Positions 11,796 to 23,800 of a stretch of 64,000 nt of DNA are shown one piece after another. The stretch lies in assembly GCF_030463565.1 (NCBI RefSeq), contig NC_134643.1, forward strand, positions 122,370,309 through 122,434,308, read 5' to 3'. A model generated the notes under the pieces. That model ran no database searches and was not told where the DNA came from. It was given only the letters and a program-made list of their open reading frames with translations. The position numbers and the translations under genes are program-made. Each line of letters starts with the position of its first letter. The stretch's first letter is position 1. This DNA comes from Pelecanus crispus (lineage: Eukaryota; Chordata; Aves; Pelecaniformes; Pelecanidae).

Positions 11796-11819
11796 GGGAG
11801 GCCCGCGCCGGGAGCCGCC

Positions 11820-11868
11820 ATGGCCGCCGCCCTCCGCTGCGCCCTCGGCAGCTGCCTCTTGCTCTGCG
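11820..11868 (+). CDS. IL10RB: IL10RB exon 1, signal peptide
   Basis: Encodes [16 protein letters not shown] and ends in phase 1 at GTGAGT. The ATG sits in GAGCCGCCATGG, an ideal context. Confidence 0.92.
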
Positions 11869-14800
11869 GTGAGTCCGCACCGGCCGGGGGGGGGGGGGGC
11901 CCGGCCGGCCCCCTTGGGGGCCGGTTCTGCCGCTCTCGGCCGCGGCGGGGGGGACGGGGGCGGCGGGAGCAAGGGTCGCTGGAGCCGGCCGGCCTCGTCC
12001 CGCGGGGCCGCGCTGCCCCGGGAGCCGCCGGTGGCGGGGCCGCTGCCGTGAGGAGCCGGCCGGCCCCCCGCCGCCGCGCCGTGAGAGGAGCGGGGAAAAG
12101 CCCGGGGGCCGCCCGCCCGCCCTTCGCAGGGGGCCTTGGCTGGGGGGGGGGGCGGGGTGGCGGGGGGCCGGCTCCCGCCGCCCTCGCGCTTCTTTTTTCC
12201 CCGAAGGCTGCGTCTGTGCCGAGAAACTGGAACTTTCCTTCCCGGTTTTGGACGCTTGTGCGAGTCCCGGTGATGAAACGCGCGTGTGGGAGCGGAACCG
12301 CGCTGTTGGCGGCGCGGTAGGCGGGCGGCGCGGGGGTCGCCGTGGCTGCCAGCCCCCGCCGAGCCCCCGGCGCTGGGGGCTGCTCTCCGGGACGTTTCCC
12401 CCCAAACAGGCCGCATGCAGGAGCGCGGTGCGGTGAGCTGCGTTGCAAACCTTTCGTTTGCAAAGTTACAAAACCACGGGGGTATTTTGTCGTCTCTTTG
12501 GGTCCGCCGTGCTGAATAAAAAACTTTGCCTGGAAGGTTCTTCAAGTAGAAAAGGCTGTCAGGGCAGCGAGCCGTGAAAGGCGGCGTGCTTTTTGCTGGG
12601 AATTTACCAGCCCGCCTCAAACCTTGGGAGGGAGCTTCCTCGAAGCGCGGGCAGCGCCCTAGAGAGGGTCATCGAGTCATGGAAGGCTTTGGTCCTGCGT
12701 CGCGCGGCCCATTCGTAGCGTACGTGGGCCATATGCTACCGCACCGCGCAGTGTGGGAGAGGAGAAAATCAGGTGCCTTCCGCTAGCCAGATCTTTTATT
12801 TTTTCCAGCCGCGTCGTTCGCGCTGGGTCTTTGCGAGTCTGTTACCTGCGCCCATCTTCCCTAGCGTTCTGCGTACCTGGGATTTTGCAGGTGGGAGAAG
12901 GTGTGGGAGCGGGAGGCCAGGGGTGCCCGCAGAGGGGCACAGCACGTGCGCAGGCGGAGCTCGCCGAAGGCGGGTGCCCGAGGTGGGCACCGCTGCGGGC
13001 GCGTACGCGCGGGGACGGCGTCTCCCAAGGAGCTCTGGGTGCAGGGGAGGAAGCGACTTCTGCTTTCGTGACGTGAAGTGCGTTTGAGTTGATTTGTTGG
13101 GTGCCAGGGTAATGTCGTAGGAATTGAGCCTGTGAAATAGTTTTTATTTAAGCAGGGTTTAGATTTAAAACTCTTGTCTGCTAAAGGTGGGTAACTGTCA
13201 CCTTCATTGTACGTATTTACGCATCAACTGTACACGTATAAAATCGGTTATTTATCTTAGAACGTATGTCGTTAGGTTTTCCTCCTGTGACATTTAAGCA
13301 CTAATATGATCTGACAGGGTTTGTTTGCGTTGATCATTTGTGTTGCAATAATGGGCCAAAATCTCTTCTATTTTAGTTGCAATACCAACAGTTACTTTAA
13401 AATAATTAAATCATACTAGTAATGGACTATTCATCGATGCTACTTTAGGGTTTCCGTTATTCAGTTTCAATAAAGCAAAACAATTGTGGTTTTGTCACTT
13501 GTGAAGAATGCCAATTAATGATATGTTTATCTGTATGGTATATTTAATAGCTCTCTTGTCTGCAAAGATACTTCTTGTTTATTTCTGTTTTTCAAAAGGG
13601 TGGCTTCCTAACAATGAGTAAAGCATTTTAAAGGGCAATGCTAATCCATGCAGTGATGATACAAACGTCCTTATGGTGGATTTTTTTTTTTTAATTATTT
13701 CAGTCTTATACCCAGGTCTATGTAGAAAGACTGTTCGTGTTCCTCTTCAGAAGAAAAAAAAAAAACCACACAACAACAACAAAAAAAAAAAAAAAAAAAA
13801 CCCAACAAATCAATCCACACACCCATGTTATTTCCATAGTGCTACTGGAGCGCTACCTAGAAAAATTTGATTTTGACAGTGTCAGTGAGAGTTAATGCAT
13901 GTAGCCTGATGGGCCCTAAGTCAGGCAGTAACAAGTCAGTCATGCCTAATAAATGATGATGATATAAAGGCTGCACTTACTGGAAATCACTAATGCTGGC
14001 TAATTTGTTTTTGTTGCATAAGCTCAGAAGGAACAACAGGCATCAGGATTTAAATTAATTATATTAAAGTCTACCTTAAAAATGTCTGAGGCAAGGAAGA
14101 GAAAGAAGGCTGTATTTAAGCTTTGGATGACTGACAAGTCACTGGAGGAACATATACTAAAATGTTTGTTTGTTTTTGATTGCTCCCACAGTATCTGGAA
14201 TAGTGCCAAAACCCCAAAACGCAAGAATTACTTCTGTTAATCTTCGTAGCATTTTACAGTGGGATGCACCTAGATTTCACAAAGAGAATATAAGTTATAC
14301 TGTGCAATCTAAGAGGTAAGTCTGGGGGAGTTGCGCTTTCTTCATGTTTTACAGCTGTGCGTGTTTGTGATTTGTTTCTTTTTTTTATAGGAAGATCAGT
14401 AGCTGTCCCTTTCTTTTTGTTTGTGAGAGGCTTATCTTCCGAGCTAAATAACAGGGCAGAGGTGTTTTCTACACATCAGACACCCGAGACAGCTTTGTAC
14501 GTACTTTTTTTGGAACCAGAACCACATTTTAACCTTGGCTGTTGTTAGCTGTGGGCGTGTTTTTTCTCTGTCACACACCTGTTACCTGCAATTCAAGAGA
14601 CTTAGTCCTGCTGAGCGTTGGGACCTTATCTGATCTTTGACTCCAGTGGCATTTTGTGCTCTGCCACCCATGCAGCCAGCTTGCCTGCACCCTTAGTGGA
14701 AATGCCCGATGAACTGCACGCCGGTGGCTCATCCGTTCAGCGCCTTAAACTTAGGGCCCATTTTCTGAGGTCTCCTTTTGTTGGTTTTGGCGGGTTGATT

Positions 14801-17800
14801 TAGCTTTGATTTGGTTTTGCCACTGTGTCCTTCCGAGTTGGTCTTTCCTGTTGGGAAAAGTGGTCTGTGCGGCTGTACCGAGGAAGGCGGCCGCTTCCCC
14901 AGCCCAGCAGTGGGCTCCCTGCCTGCCTCCATGCTTGACAAGGAAACCGTGTGATGGGCAGAGGTCTTGCGTTCCTGCTGAAGCCTGTTGAATTCTTTGG
15001 CCAAGACAGGGTAGGATGTAAAGCGGAGATGATGGCACCCACAGGCAGGTGCCTGCTGAGGAGAAATCCTCAAACTGAGGGTATGGGCCATCTTGGTCAA
15101 AAGAAGATTTTTCTGGGTTCTGGTAGCAATTACCTGTTGATCGCTGCGTTCCTAAGTGGGCTTTTGATGCAAAACAGAAAGAATATCGTTTATTGTACGG
15201 TTCCCAGTCAGTTCTTGGGCTCTATTTTCTCTGGCTTTTCCTTACAGGCTTATCTTAAAGACACTTCTGAAAAAAGTCTGAGTTAGTTGGCAAAGCCATG
15301 CATAGCGATATTGCCTTAATATTTGCAGACTTGTCTGATAACTACTGTCTGTTGAATCAAGTTTTGTACCCACTGGCATCTATTTACTGAATCATAATTT
15401 TAATCTCTAACTTTATCATGGATTTATAAATGCATATAAAATGCTTAATGTGTGTGTGTACGCTAGTAATGTTGTTTCTTATACACTGGATTTAATTTTT
15501 CTTGTTCTTGAGTCATAATTGGTTGTATTAACAAAGAGATGTGCCACTCTTCCAGTTAATTGAGAGGAAAAACATTTAGTCAGTTATCATTTACCCATCA
15601 TGTACATTTTGTTTCTCTTCCGTACAGCATCAATTTACCTGAGGACGCATATGAAAATGTGAGCACAAACTTGAGACTCACAGAGTGCGATGTCTCTTCT
15701 CTGTCTGCCTATGGAGACTACATTTTACAGGTCAGAGCAGAATCAGAAAATAACCATTCAGACTGGGTGACCGTCACATTTAAGCCAATGGATGACAGTA
15801 AGCCTTTTTCTAATCTTCCACAAAAAATATTGTCTGCCATTAATGCACCTTTACAATTTGGCTCCATAAAAAAAGCTGTAGCATGCAGATCATTTTTGAA
15901 TTTAATTACATTGAACTATAAGATCTTACTTGTAACGCTTTTGTTTTTTTGAAGGCAGAAGTTGCTGTCAGAAAGCATAGTAGGTTCACTATTATAGTAG
16001 ATATTAGCATTGGTACTTGAAAAATCTTCTGAGGAGGTTTTAAAAAAATTTATTTTTGTCCTTTATAATAAGGCTTCGTTTATATTTTTCAGCCAGGGAG
16101 AGCTTTTCTTCAAGGATTCAGACTTCCTGTATATTTAAATAAGTTCATGTCCTGGTTTCGGCTGGGATAGAGTTAATTTTCTTCCTAGTAGCTGGCATAG
16201 TGCTGTGTATTTAGTATGAGAATAAGTTGATAACACACGATTATCCCCAGGGTACTCAGGCCCCTGAGCTAGAGGATAGGGATGGGGACCAGAATGGAGC
16301 CCTCATAGTCCAGGAGGAAGCAGTTAATGACCTGCTATGCCACCTGGATGCTCATAAGTCTATGGGGCCGGATGGGATCCACCCGAGAGTACTGAGGGAG
16401 CTGGCGGAGGAGCTCGCCAAGCCACTCTCCATCATCTGTCAGCAGTCCTGGTTAACAGGGGAGGTCCCTGATGACTGGAGGCTTGCCAATGTGACGCCCA
16501 TCTACAAGAAGGGCCGGAAGGAGGACCCGGGGAACTACAGGCCTGTCAGCCTGACCTCGGTGCTGGGGAAGATTATGGAGAGGTTCATCTTGAGCGAATT
16601 CCACAGGCAAGTACAGGTCAACCAGGGGATCAGGCCCAGCCAGCATGGGTTCATGAAAGGCAGGTCCTGCTTGACCAACCTGATCTCCTTCTATGACCTG
16701 GTGACCTGCCTGGTAGATGATGGAAAGGATGTGGATGTCATCTACCTGGACTTTAGCAAAGCTTTTGACACTGTCTCGCATAATATCCTCCTCGGGAAGC
16801 TGGCAGCTCACACCTTGGACAGGCATACTCTTCGCTGGGTAAAGAACTGGTTGGGTGGCCGAGCCCAGAGAGTTGTGGTAAATGGTGTTAAGTCCAGTTG
16901 GCAGCCGGTCACGAGCGGTGTTCCCCAGGGCTCTGTTTTAGGGCCAGTCTTGTTCAATATCTTTATCAATGATCTGGATGAGGGGATCGAGTGTGCCCTC
17001 AGTAAGTTTGCAGACGACACCAAATTGGGTGGGAGTGTCGATCTGCTGGAGGGTAGGATGGCCCTGCAGAGGGACCGGGACAGGCTGGATCGATGGGCCG
17101 TGGCCAACTGTATGAGGTTCAACAAGGCCAAGTGCCGGGTCCTGCACTTCGGTCACAACAACCCCATGCAACACTACAGGCTTGGGGAGGAGTGGGTGGA
17201 AAGCTGCCCGGCAGAAAAGGATCTGGGGGTGTTGGTAGACAGCCGGCTGAACATGAGCCAGCAGTGTGCCCAGGTGGCCAAGAAGGCCAACAGCATCCTG
17301 GCTTGTATCAGGAATGCTGTGGCCAGCAGGAGCAGGGAGGTGATTGTCCCCCTGTACTTGGTGCTGGTGAGGCCGCACCTGGAATACTGTGTCCAGTTTT
17401 GGGCCCCTCAACACAAGAAAGACATTGAGGTGCTGGAGCGTGTTCAGAGAAGGGCAACAAGGCTGGTGAAGGGTCTGGAGAACAAGTCTTATGAGGAGCG
17501 GCTGAGGGAACTGGGGTTGTTTAGTCTGGAGAAGAGGAGGCTGAGAGGAGACCTTATCGCTCTCTCTGAAAGGAGAACTGAAAGGACAACTACCTGAAAG
17601 GAGGTTGTACTGAGGTGGGTGTTGGTCTCTTCTCCCAAGTAGGTAGCGATAGGACGAGAGGAAATGGGCTCAAGCTGCGCCAGGGGAGGTTTAGGCTGGA
17701 AATTAGGAAAAATTTCTTTACGGAAAGGGTGGTCAAGCATTGGAACAGGCTGCCCAGAGAGGTGGTGGAGTCACCATCCCTGGAAGTGTTCAAAAAACGG

Positions 17801-20800
17801 GTAGATGTGGCACTTTGGGGTATGGTTTAGTCTAGTCTACCCTTGATTGGTTTAGATGGGCTTGATAGTGTAGGTTAATGGTTGGACTGGATGATCTTAA
17901 AGGTCTTTTCCAACCTAGACGATTCTATGATTCTATTCTATGATTCTATGTTTTAGTTGTTGCTAAATAGTGCTTACACTGGTCAAGTAGTTTTCAGCTT
18001 CCCATGCTCTGCCAGTGAGAAGCTGGGAGGGGGCACAGCCAGGACAGCTGACCCAAACTGGCCAAAGGGCTATTCCATACCATGTGACATCATGCTCAGT
18101 ATAGAAACTGGGGGCAGTGATCCCTGCTCAAGGACTGGCGGGGCATCGGTGGGGAGCAATTGCATTGTGCATCACTTGCTTTGTATAGTATTATCACTAT
18201 TATTATTATATTGTTATTATTACTACTATGGTTTTACTTTATTTCAATTATTAGACTTTTCTTATCTCAACCCATGAGTTTTCTCACTTTTGTTCTTCCG
18301 ATTCTCTCCCCCATCCCACCAGCGCAGGAGGAGTGAGCGAGCAGCTGTGTGGTGCTTGGCTAGGGTTAAACTATGACAGTTCATTTACTTCTTCATTGCT
18401 GTGTCAGGCCAAAAGCTTTCTTTTTATTTTTTTAATTAAAAAAAAAAATCTCAGTGAAAGATTAATTTTTAGTCAAGAAATCTTCATTGCACAATATTGC
18501 CATTTTCTTAGTGAAGCTTTACAGTCTTTTGTGAGAGATGATGTAGACATTGCCTTGCATTAGAGTGCACAACAGAGATGTTAATCATGTTGCTGTCATA
18601 TGAGCTTGGGAATGAGGGAGTGGCTTTTACCAATGAATGTCCTTTATTTTGTACATTCTTACGCCACTCATAAGCAAAACCAAAATTATTTTAGATTATG
18701 TAGTTAATGTTACCCAAGGCTTTTTTCTCCTCACAGCTGTTAATACAAAACCGTGCAGGAAGCTTCTGTTACACCTCATCTTCCAGGAAAAACTTTTAAA
18801 AATCCTTTTCTTTCTTGTTCTGCCTTCATTTGCTTGAATTTCATCATTCTGTTCCTTGGATTTCAGAGTGTAATTTTACAGGTTACAGCCTGTTTTTCAA
18901 AATGCTTTTATTAGTTATGCCTCTGCAAAAGCATAATGTTGATATCATTTAATCTGCATAGAACAGAAGCACTGCAACATAGCACAGAAAAAAAAAATAA
19001 CATTGCAAGTATAAATTACAGCCAAAAGAAAGTGTAGTACAAAAAGTATGGATGAATTTTCAGAGCAGAGAGCAAATGTGTAAATCATTAACGGAGTTCT
19101 AGTTTGACATACATCTGAAAGAGTGCGTGGCCTTCAGAGCAGGCTTGGCTTTGGAAAGGCAGCTTATTCTTGAACTGAGAAAATCTGGATATAAAAGTAC
19201 CTGGAAAGAAAGACCTGGGAGTACTGGCCACCTGGCCAAATCTCTGAGGAGGACATGAGGATTTTTGATGTTGTCATGGCTGATCTGAGCAGGGCATCAT
19301 GATAAAAATATCTGATATTCCTTTCTGTGTTGTTATTTCTGCTAGTGCTTTTGTAAGAAATTCCACACTGTATTGTAGGAATAGCCTAAGAAAACGAGAG
19401 TAACCAAGATCCTCCTCACATTATTTTTCACAAGTTCAACAACGTATTCATGAGTATTACGTGAATGCATTGTCCAGCAAGTAGATTTTTTTTTTTAATT
19501 TTTAATTAAAGAAACATGTATTTCTAGAGGAATGCAAAACTGTCTGTATATTGAGCTCTTCCTTTCTTAGGCACTTGATAGTGTGGCTGTAGCTGGGCAG
19601 AACTTTAGTAGAGGCAGCCAAGACAGAGTTGTTTGTTTGAATTACAGGAGACTCTGATGGAGAGCTCACTGTAGACACAACGTAGTTGATAACTAAGCTA
19701 CTCATGAATTAATTTAGGTAGTGGCACAAAACCATAATAAGGACAAGCTATTTTCAAAATATGAGAACACAATATTCAGTCTAAGGAGCTCAATCTTTAA
19801 GACATGCAGAAATAATTCAAATGTTTCATTCTTTCAAAGTGATCGCAATGAACAAAACATTAAAACACTTCACAAGGGGGTTTCCTCAGAGAAGACAGGT
19901 GTTGCAACAGCTTGGCCCAGAAAGAGAAGTGAGTAAGAACCTATAGAAATAGTCGTTCCTCTCCCAGGAGTCACCACAGGTGGCAAAAGAGAACTGAGTT
20001 AATTTAGTGTGGGAGAAATGTAGTCTGCAAAAATATCTGTTACTTAACTGCAAAAATAGATCCCTTTCAAGACCAGTTCTATAAGGAAAGGATTTGTGTA
20101 TGCCTGACCCATGAAAGGAAAATACTTTCTTCTAATAGATAAAATTATTTGAAGTGTGAATTGTCATAGGTTGTGTAAAAACGTTGAATGGAAAATAACG
20201 TGAAACTGAATTCCATTCTTTCTTCTCTTCCACCATTCTAATACATAGCAATCATTGGGCCACCTGATGTAAAAGTGAAGTCTGAGTCTGGGTCCCTGCA
20301 TGTGGATTTCATAGGCCCTTTTGCTGAACACCAACAGGACAAGTGGTCTTTAAAGCAATATTACGGCTCGTGGAATTACAGAATACTGTACTGGAAGAAA
20401 GGCAGCAATACAGAGGTAACTTCTGCTTCCTGCATGTTGTGACTCCATGACTTTGATATATGCTTTTCTTGGTAAAATACCGTACTGATGAAGTTCTGAA
20501 AGCTAACCGTACTGAAGTAAAAATGTATCTCTACTAATTACAGCGTAATAAAGTCTAGTCACTACAACTGGTATTCAGAGCAAATGGCAGATAGCTGTGT
20601 GGTTAAACAGTAGCACGCATGTAATTTGCTCTTTCCATGATTAGAAATAACTGCTACATTGTAAAAGTTTATTCCCTTGGTTTAATGATGATTTATTTGT
20701 GATGCAGTGTGCGCCACCAAATCTCTGTATTTCACACATACAACCAAGGGTAAACTTAGAAGCTGTAACATCAGCAGTATCTGTGATCACGGCAATAAGC

Positions 20801-23800
20801 TGACTTAGATTGAAAGCTTATGTCATTCAAGTATTTGTGCTCTTCATGGGACTCTGGGCTTTGAATACCACCATGGCTGGGGCCTCGTATGTTAACTGTG
20901 GTCACCTTCGTGTCTTCAATTTCTGTCAGTTGTAATTTGCTTTCTTCCTCTCATGGACAGCCTCTTCCACAGACAGATCTGTTACTCAGCTCAAATGGCT
21001 TCTTCATACAAAATGCATGGAGAAAGATCATAAATAATATATTAATTATAGGGTCATGGTTTCTATTACAGGCAAAAAGGAAGCCCTGTACTGGAAGAGA
21101 TCAGTCACGGTATAATTAGTGCTTTGTATATCAGTACAATTTTCATATAATAGGACTCCAGTACATATAATTCTGATTTGTATTTGTTACCCTGCAAAAT
21201 TCTTTGGCATTCAATTCCAGAAAATGAGGGATAATCATTTCCCAAAAGCCAGACTGGTTTTCAGTTCCCAAACTACAAGAAATAAAGGTATTTATATCAG
21301 AAATAGTGCAGCCAGCAGGACTAGGGAAGTGATCGTCCCCCTGTACTCGGTGCTGGTGAGGCCGCACCTGGAATACTGTGTCCAGTCTTGGGCCCCTCAA
21401 TACAAGAAAGACATTGAGGTGCTGGAGCGTGTTCAGAGAAGGGCAGCAAAGCTGGTGAAGGGTCTGGAGCACAGGCCTTATGAGGAGCGGCTGAGGGAAC
21501 TGGGATTGTATAGCCTAGAGAAGAGGAGGCTGAGGGGAGACCTTATCACTCTCTACAAGTACCCAAAAGGAGGTTGTACTGAGGTGGGTGTTGGTCTCTT
21601 CTGCCAAGTTACCAGCAATAGGACGAGAGGAAAAAGCCTCAAGTTGTGCTGGGGAGGTTTAGGCTGGAAATTAGGAAAAATTTCCTTACAGAAAGGGTTG
21701 TCAAGCACTGGAGCAGGCTGCTCAGGGAAGTGGTTGAGTCACCACCCCTGAAGGTATTTAAAAGACGTGTAGATGTGGCGCTTAGGGACATGGTTTAGTG
21801 GTGGACTTGGCGGTGTTAGGTTTATGGTTGGACTTGATGATCTTAAAGGTCTTTTCCAACTTAAACGATTCTATGATTCTGTAAATTTCCATAGGAATCA
21901 AAGAAGCAAAAGGCATAGACTGTGTAACTTCATAGGTTGTTTTTTGAAGTGGATGCTTGTTCAAAATGTTGAAGCCTAGCTATAGAGTCTTCTCATCCCT
22001 GAGAAAGGATCTGTTACTACGTAATGGGGCACATTGTAGGGATTCCTGTACTCTGCAGGGACCGTATAGTTACAGGGACATAACGAATCATGCCTCTAAA
22101 CAGCAAGTTGCATCTGCTGTCAGTCACCTAATAGCTTCCACAAGCCCTTTTCTTTCTCTTTTATTTTGTCTAGATCATCTATCCTACTTGCTCCACCTCA
22201 AATTAAATTATGTTTGTCTGTGGCAGCACTCTCGGTTGATCTCATTTTGTTAGACAGTTGTTTCTCTCTGCATGCAGATCTCGTTTATCATGACTCTGTA
22301 GGCCTCTCTAGCCTAAAACTTCATTAATGCTGCTAGAAGCAGCTAGAAGGTCAGTAGTGTGAATGGTCTTGTGCTCTAACCCCAGGTGAAATCAATGTAG
22401 AGTTACCAGTTATGTGACATAGGCAGGGCATTTAATTCTGCCTTTAAAAGCTTTATTCACACTGCAGCTATAACCACTAGGATTTGTCCTACTAAATGTA
22501 ATTTTAATTACTTAGCTAGTCCATTCACTGGACTCACGCTTTTCAAATTTTTTGTATTCTTCTCTGTTATTAGGTAACTCACATAGATACTAAACATAAC
22601 TCTGAAATATTATCTCAGCTGGAGCCATGGACGATATATTGTATTCAAGTGCAAGCAGTTATCCCTGAGTGGAACAAAACAGGGGAACTGAGCAGAGAGC
22701 TTTGTGAGCAGACAACCCACAATGGTAATACTTGGTGCATCACAATGGGACACGCACTGTAGGGAACTGGGAAATGTGTATGTTACACCAGTATGTGTGA
22801 CTGTAAATGTCTAAATATGATGGCTTGTAAGCTTACTTTATTAAGAACTTCCTGAGCGTATTCAGACTGAAAATTTAAGAGGTATTTTGCATTTGGAAAC
22901 AAAGACTTATGTTTGCAGTTACAGTTTTGTAATAGTTGTGGGGTTTTTTTTAATTCCATAGGGAAGGTGATAATTTGAAAAGAATATATTCAGAAATTAA
23001 TAATCACAGTTCAATTTTCTTTTTCTTCTCTCTTGCAGGTGTCACTCCTGTGTGGATAATTGTGACCGTTCTTATAGGATCAATGTTGGCTGTTGTAATA
23101 TGTGTTCCTGTTTGTTTCTTTTCCTTTTTGTATCTATATCGACTCACCAAACATGTTTTCTGCCCTTCATATATTTTCCCACAACACTTGAAAGAGGTTT
23201 GTTTTCTACCTACCACAATTAAAGTCAGCCTTTTCAGCAGAACCGCCAGCCTATCAAAGGCTCTCTGTGCCAAAACCTTTAGAGCTTCTTTTATTTTGCC
23301 TTCTTTCATCTGCACCTGATTGTTAGCCATCTGTAAAGCACCGACTATTCTGAGGGGGTTTTAGACTATAAGGAGCAATGCTTATTGCAGGTTATCTGTT
23401 GTTAGATAATTGTGGTGTATGGTAAAACTCGCTCTTCTGCCAAACATAAATAGCCATTCAAATAAGTGTGAATGATGAAGTCATGAACTTTGGAAGAAGC
23501 TGACAAAGGAAGGAAGCTTCATCTCAAAGTGTGAGAAAAGGCAGTGAAAAGTTGGTTCATTTAATATTTGAATTTTGGCATGATAAGGTCATAGATTTTG
23601 CATGAATGTTACCTCAGTTATTGCATCATGTTCTGTGGCGCTGCGCAGACGTAAGTAAGCAGCAGTGAAATTAGACTTCCTCTTGAAGTATACTGATGTA
23701 TAAGAAACTCTAAAATACTGTCATTCTGAATTGTTCTGCGCAGAATGGTCCAAAATATTTAAAAGCTGAACAACTTAAAAACTTGGCATAGACTTTTAAT

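Larger units (their letters stand above)
11455..12480 (+). promoter_or_regulatory. IL10RB: CpG island promoter of IL10RB
   Basis: A sharp change from A/T-rich to very GC- and CpG-rich sequence, with GC boxes (GGGGCGG, CCGCCCC) and several G runs of 9-16 nt. It covers the proximal promoter, 5'UTR, exon 1 and the first part of intron 1. There is no TATA box close to the start codon. Confidence 0.85.

Noticed and set aside
11415-12620. Long minus-strand open frames of 330-400 codons
   Set aside because: They are Pro/Arg/Ala/Gly-rich translations of a CpG island in several frames at once, opposite IL10RB exon 1; no domain is visible.
16227-17597. A host gene encoding a reverse transcriptase
   Set aside because: The RT motifs, the octamer tail and the copies at 21293 and 26256 identify it as a CR1 LINE; the frame is broken near its end.
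18180-18235. ATT microsatellite as an independent repeat locus
   Set aside because: It is an internal part of the LTR family, also present at about 56650-56700.
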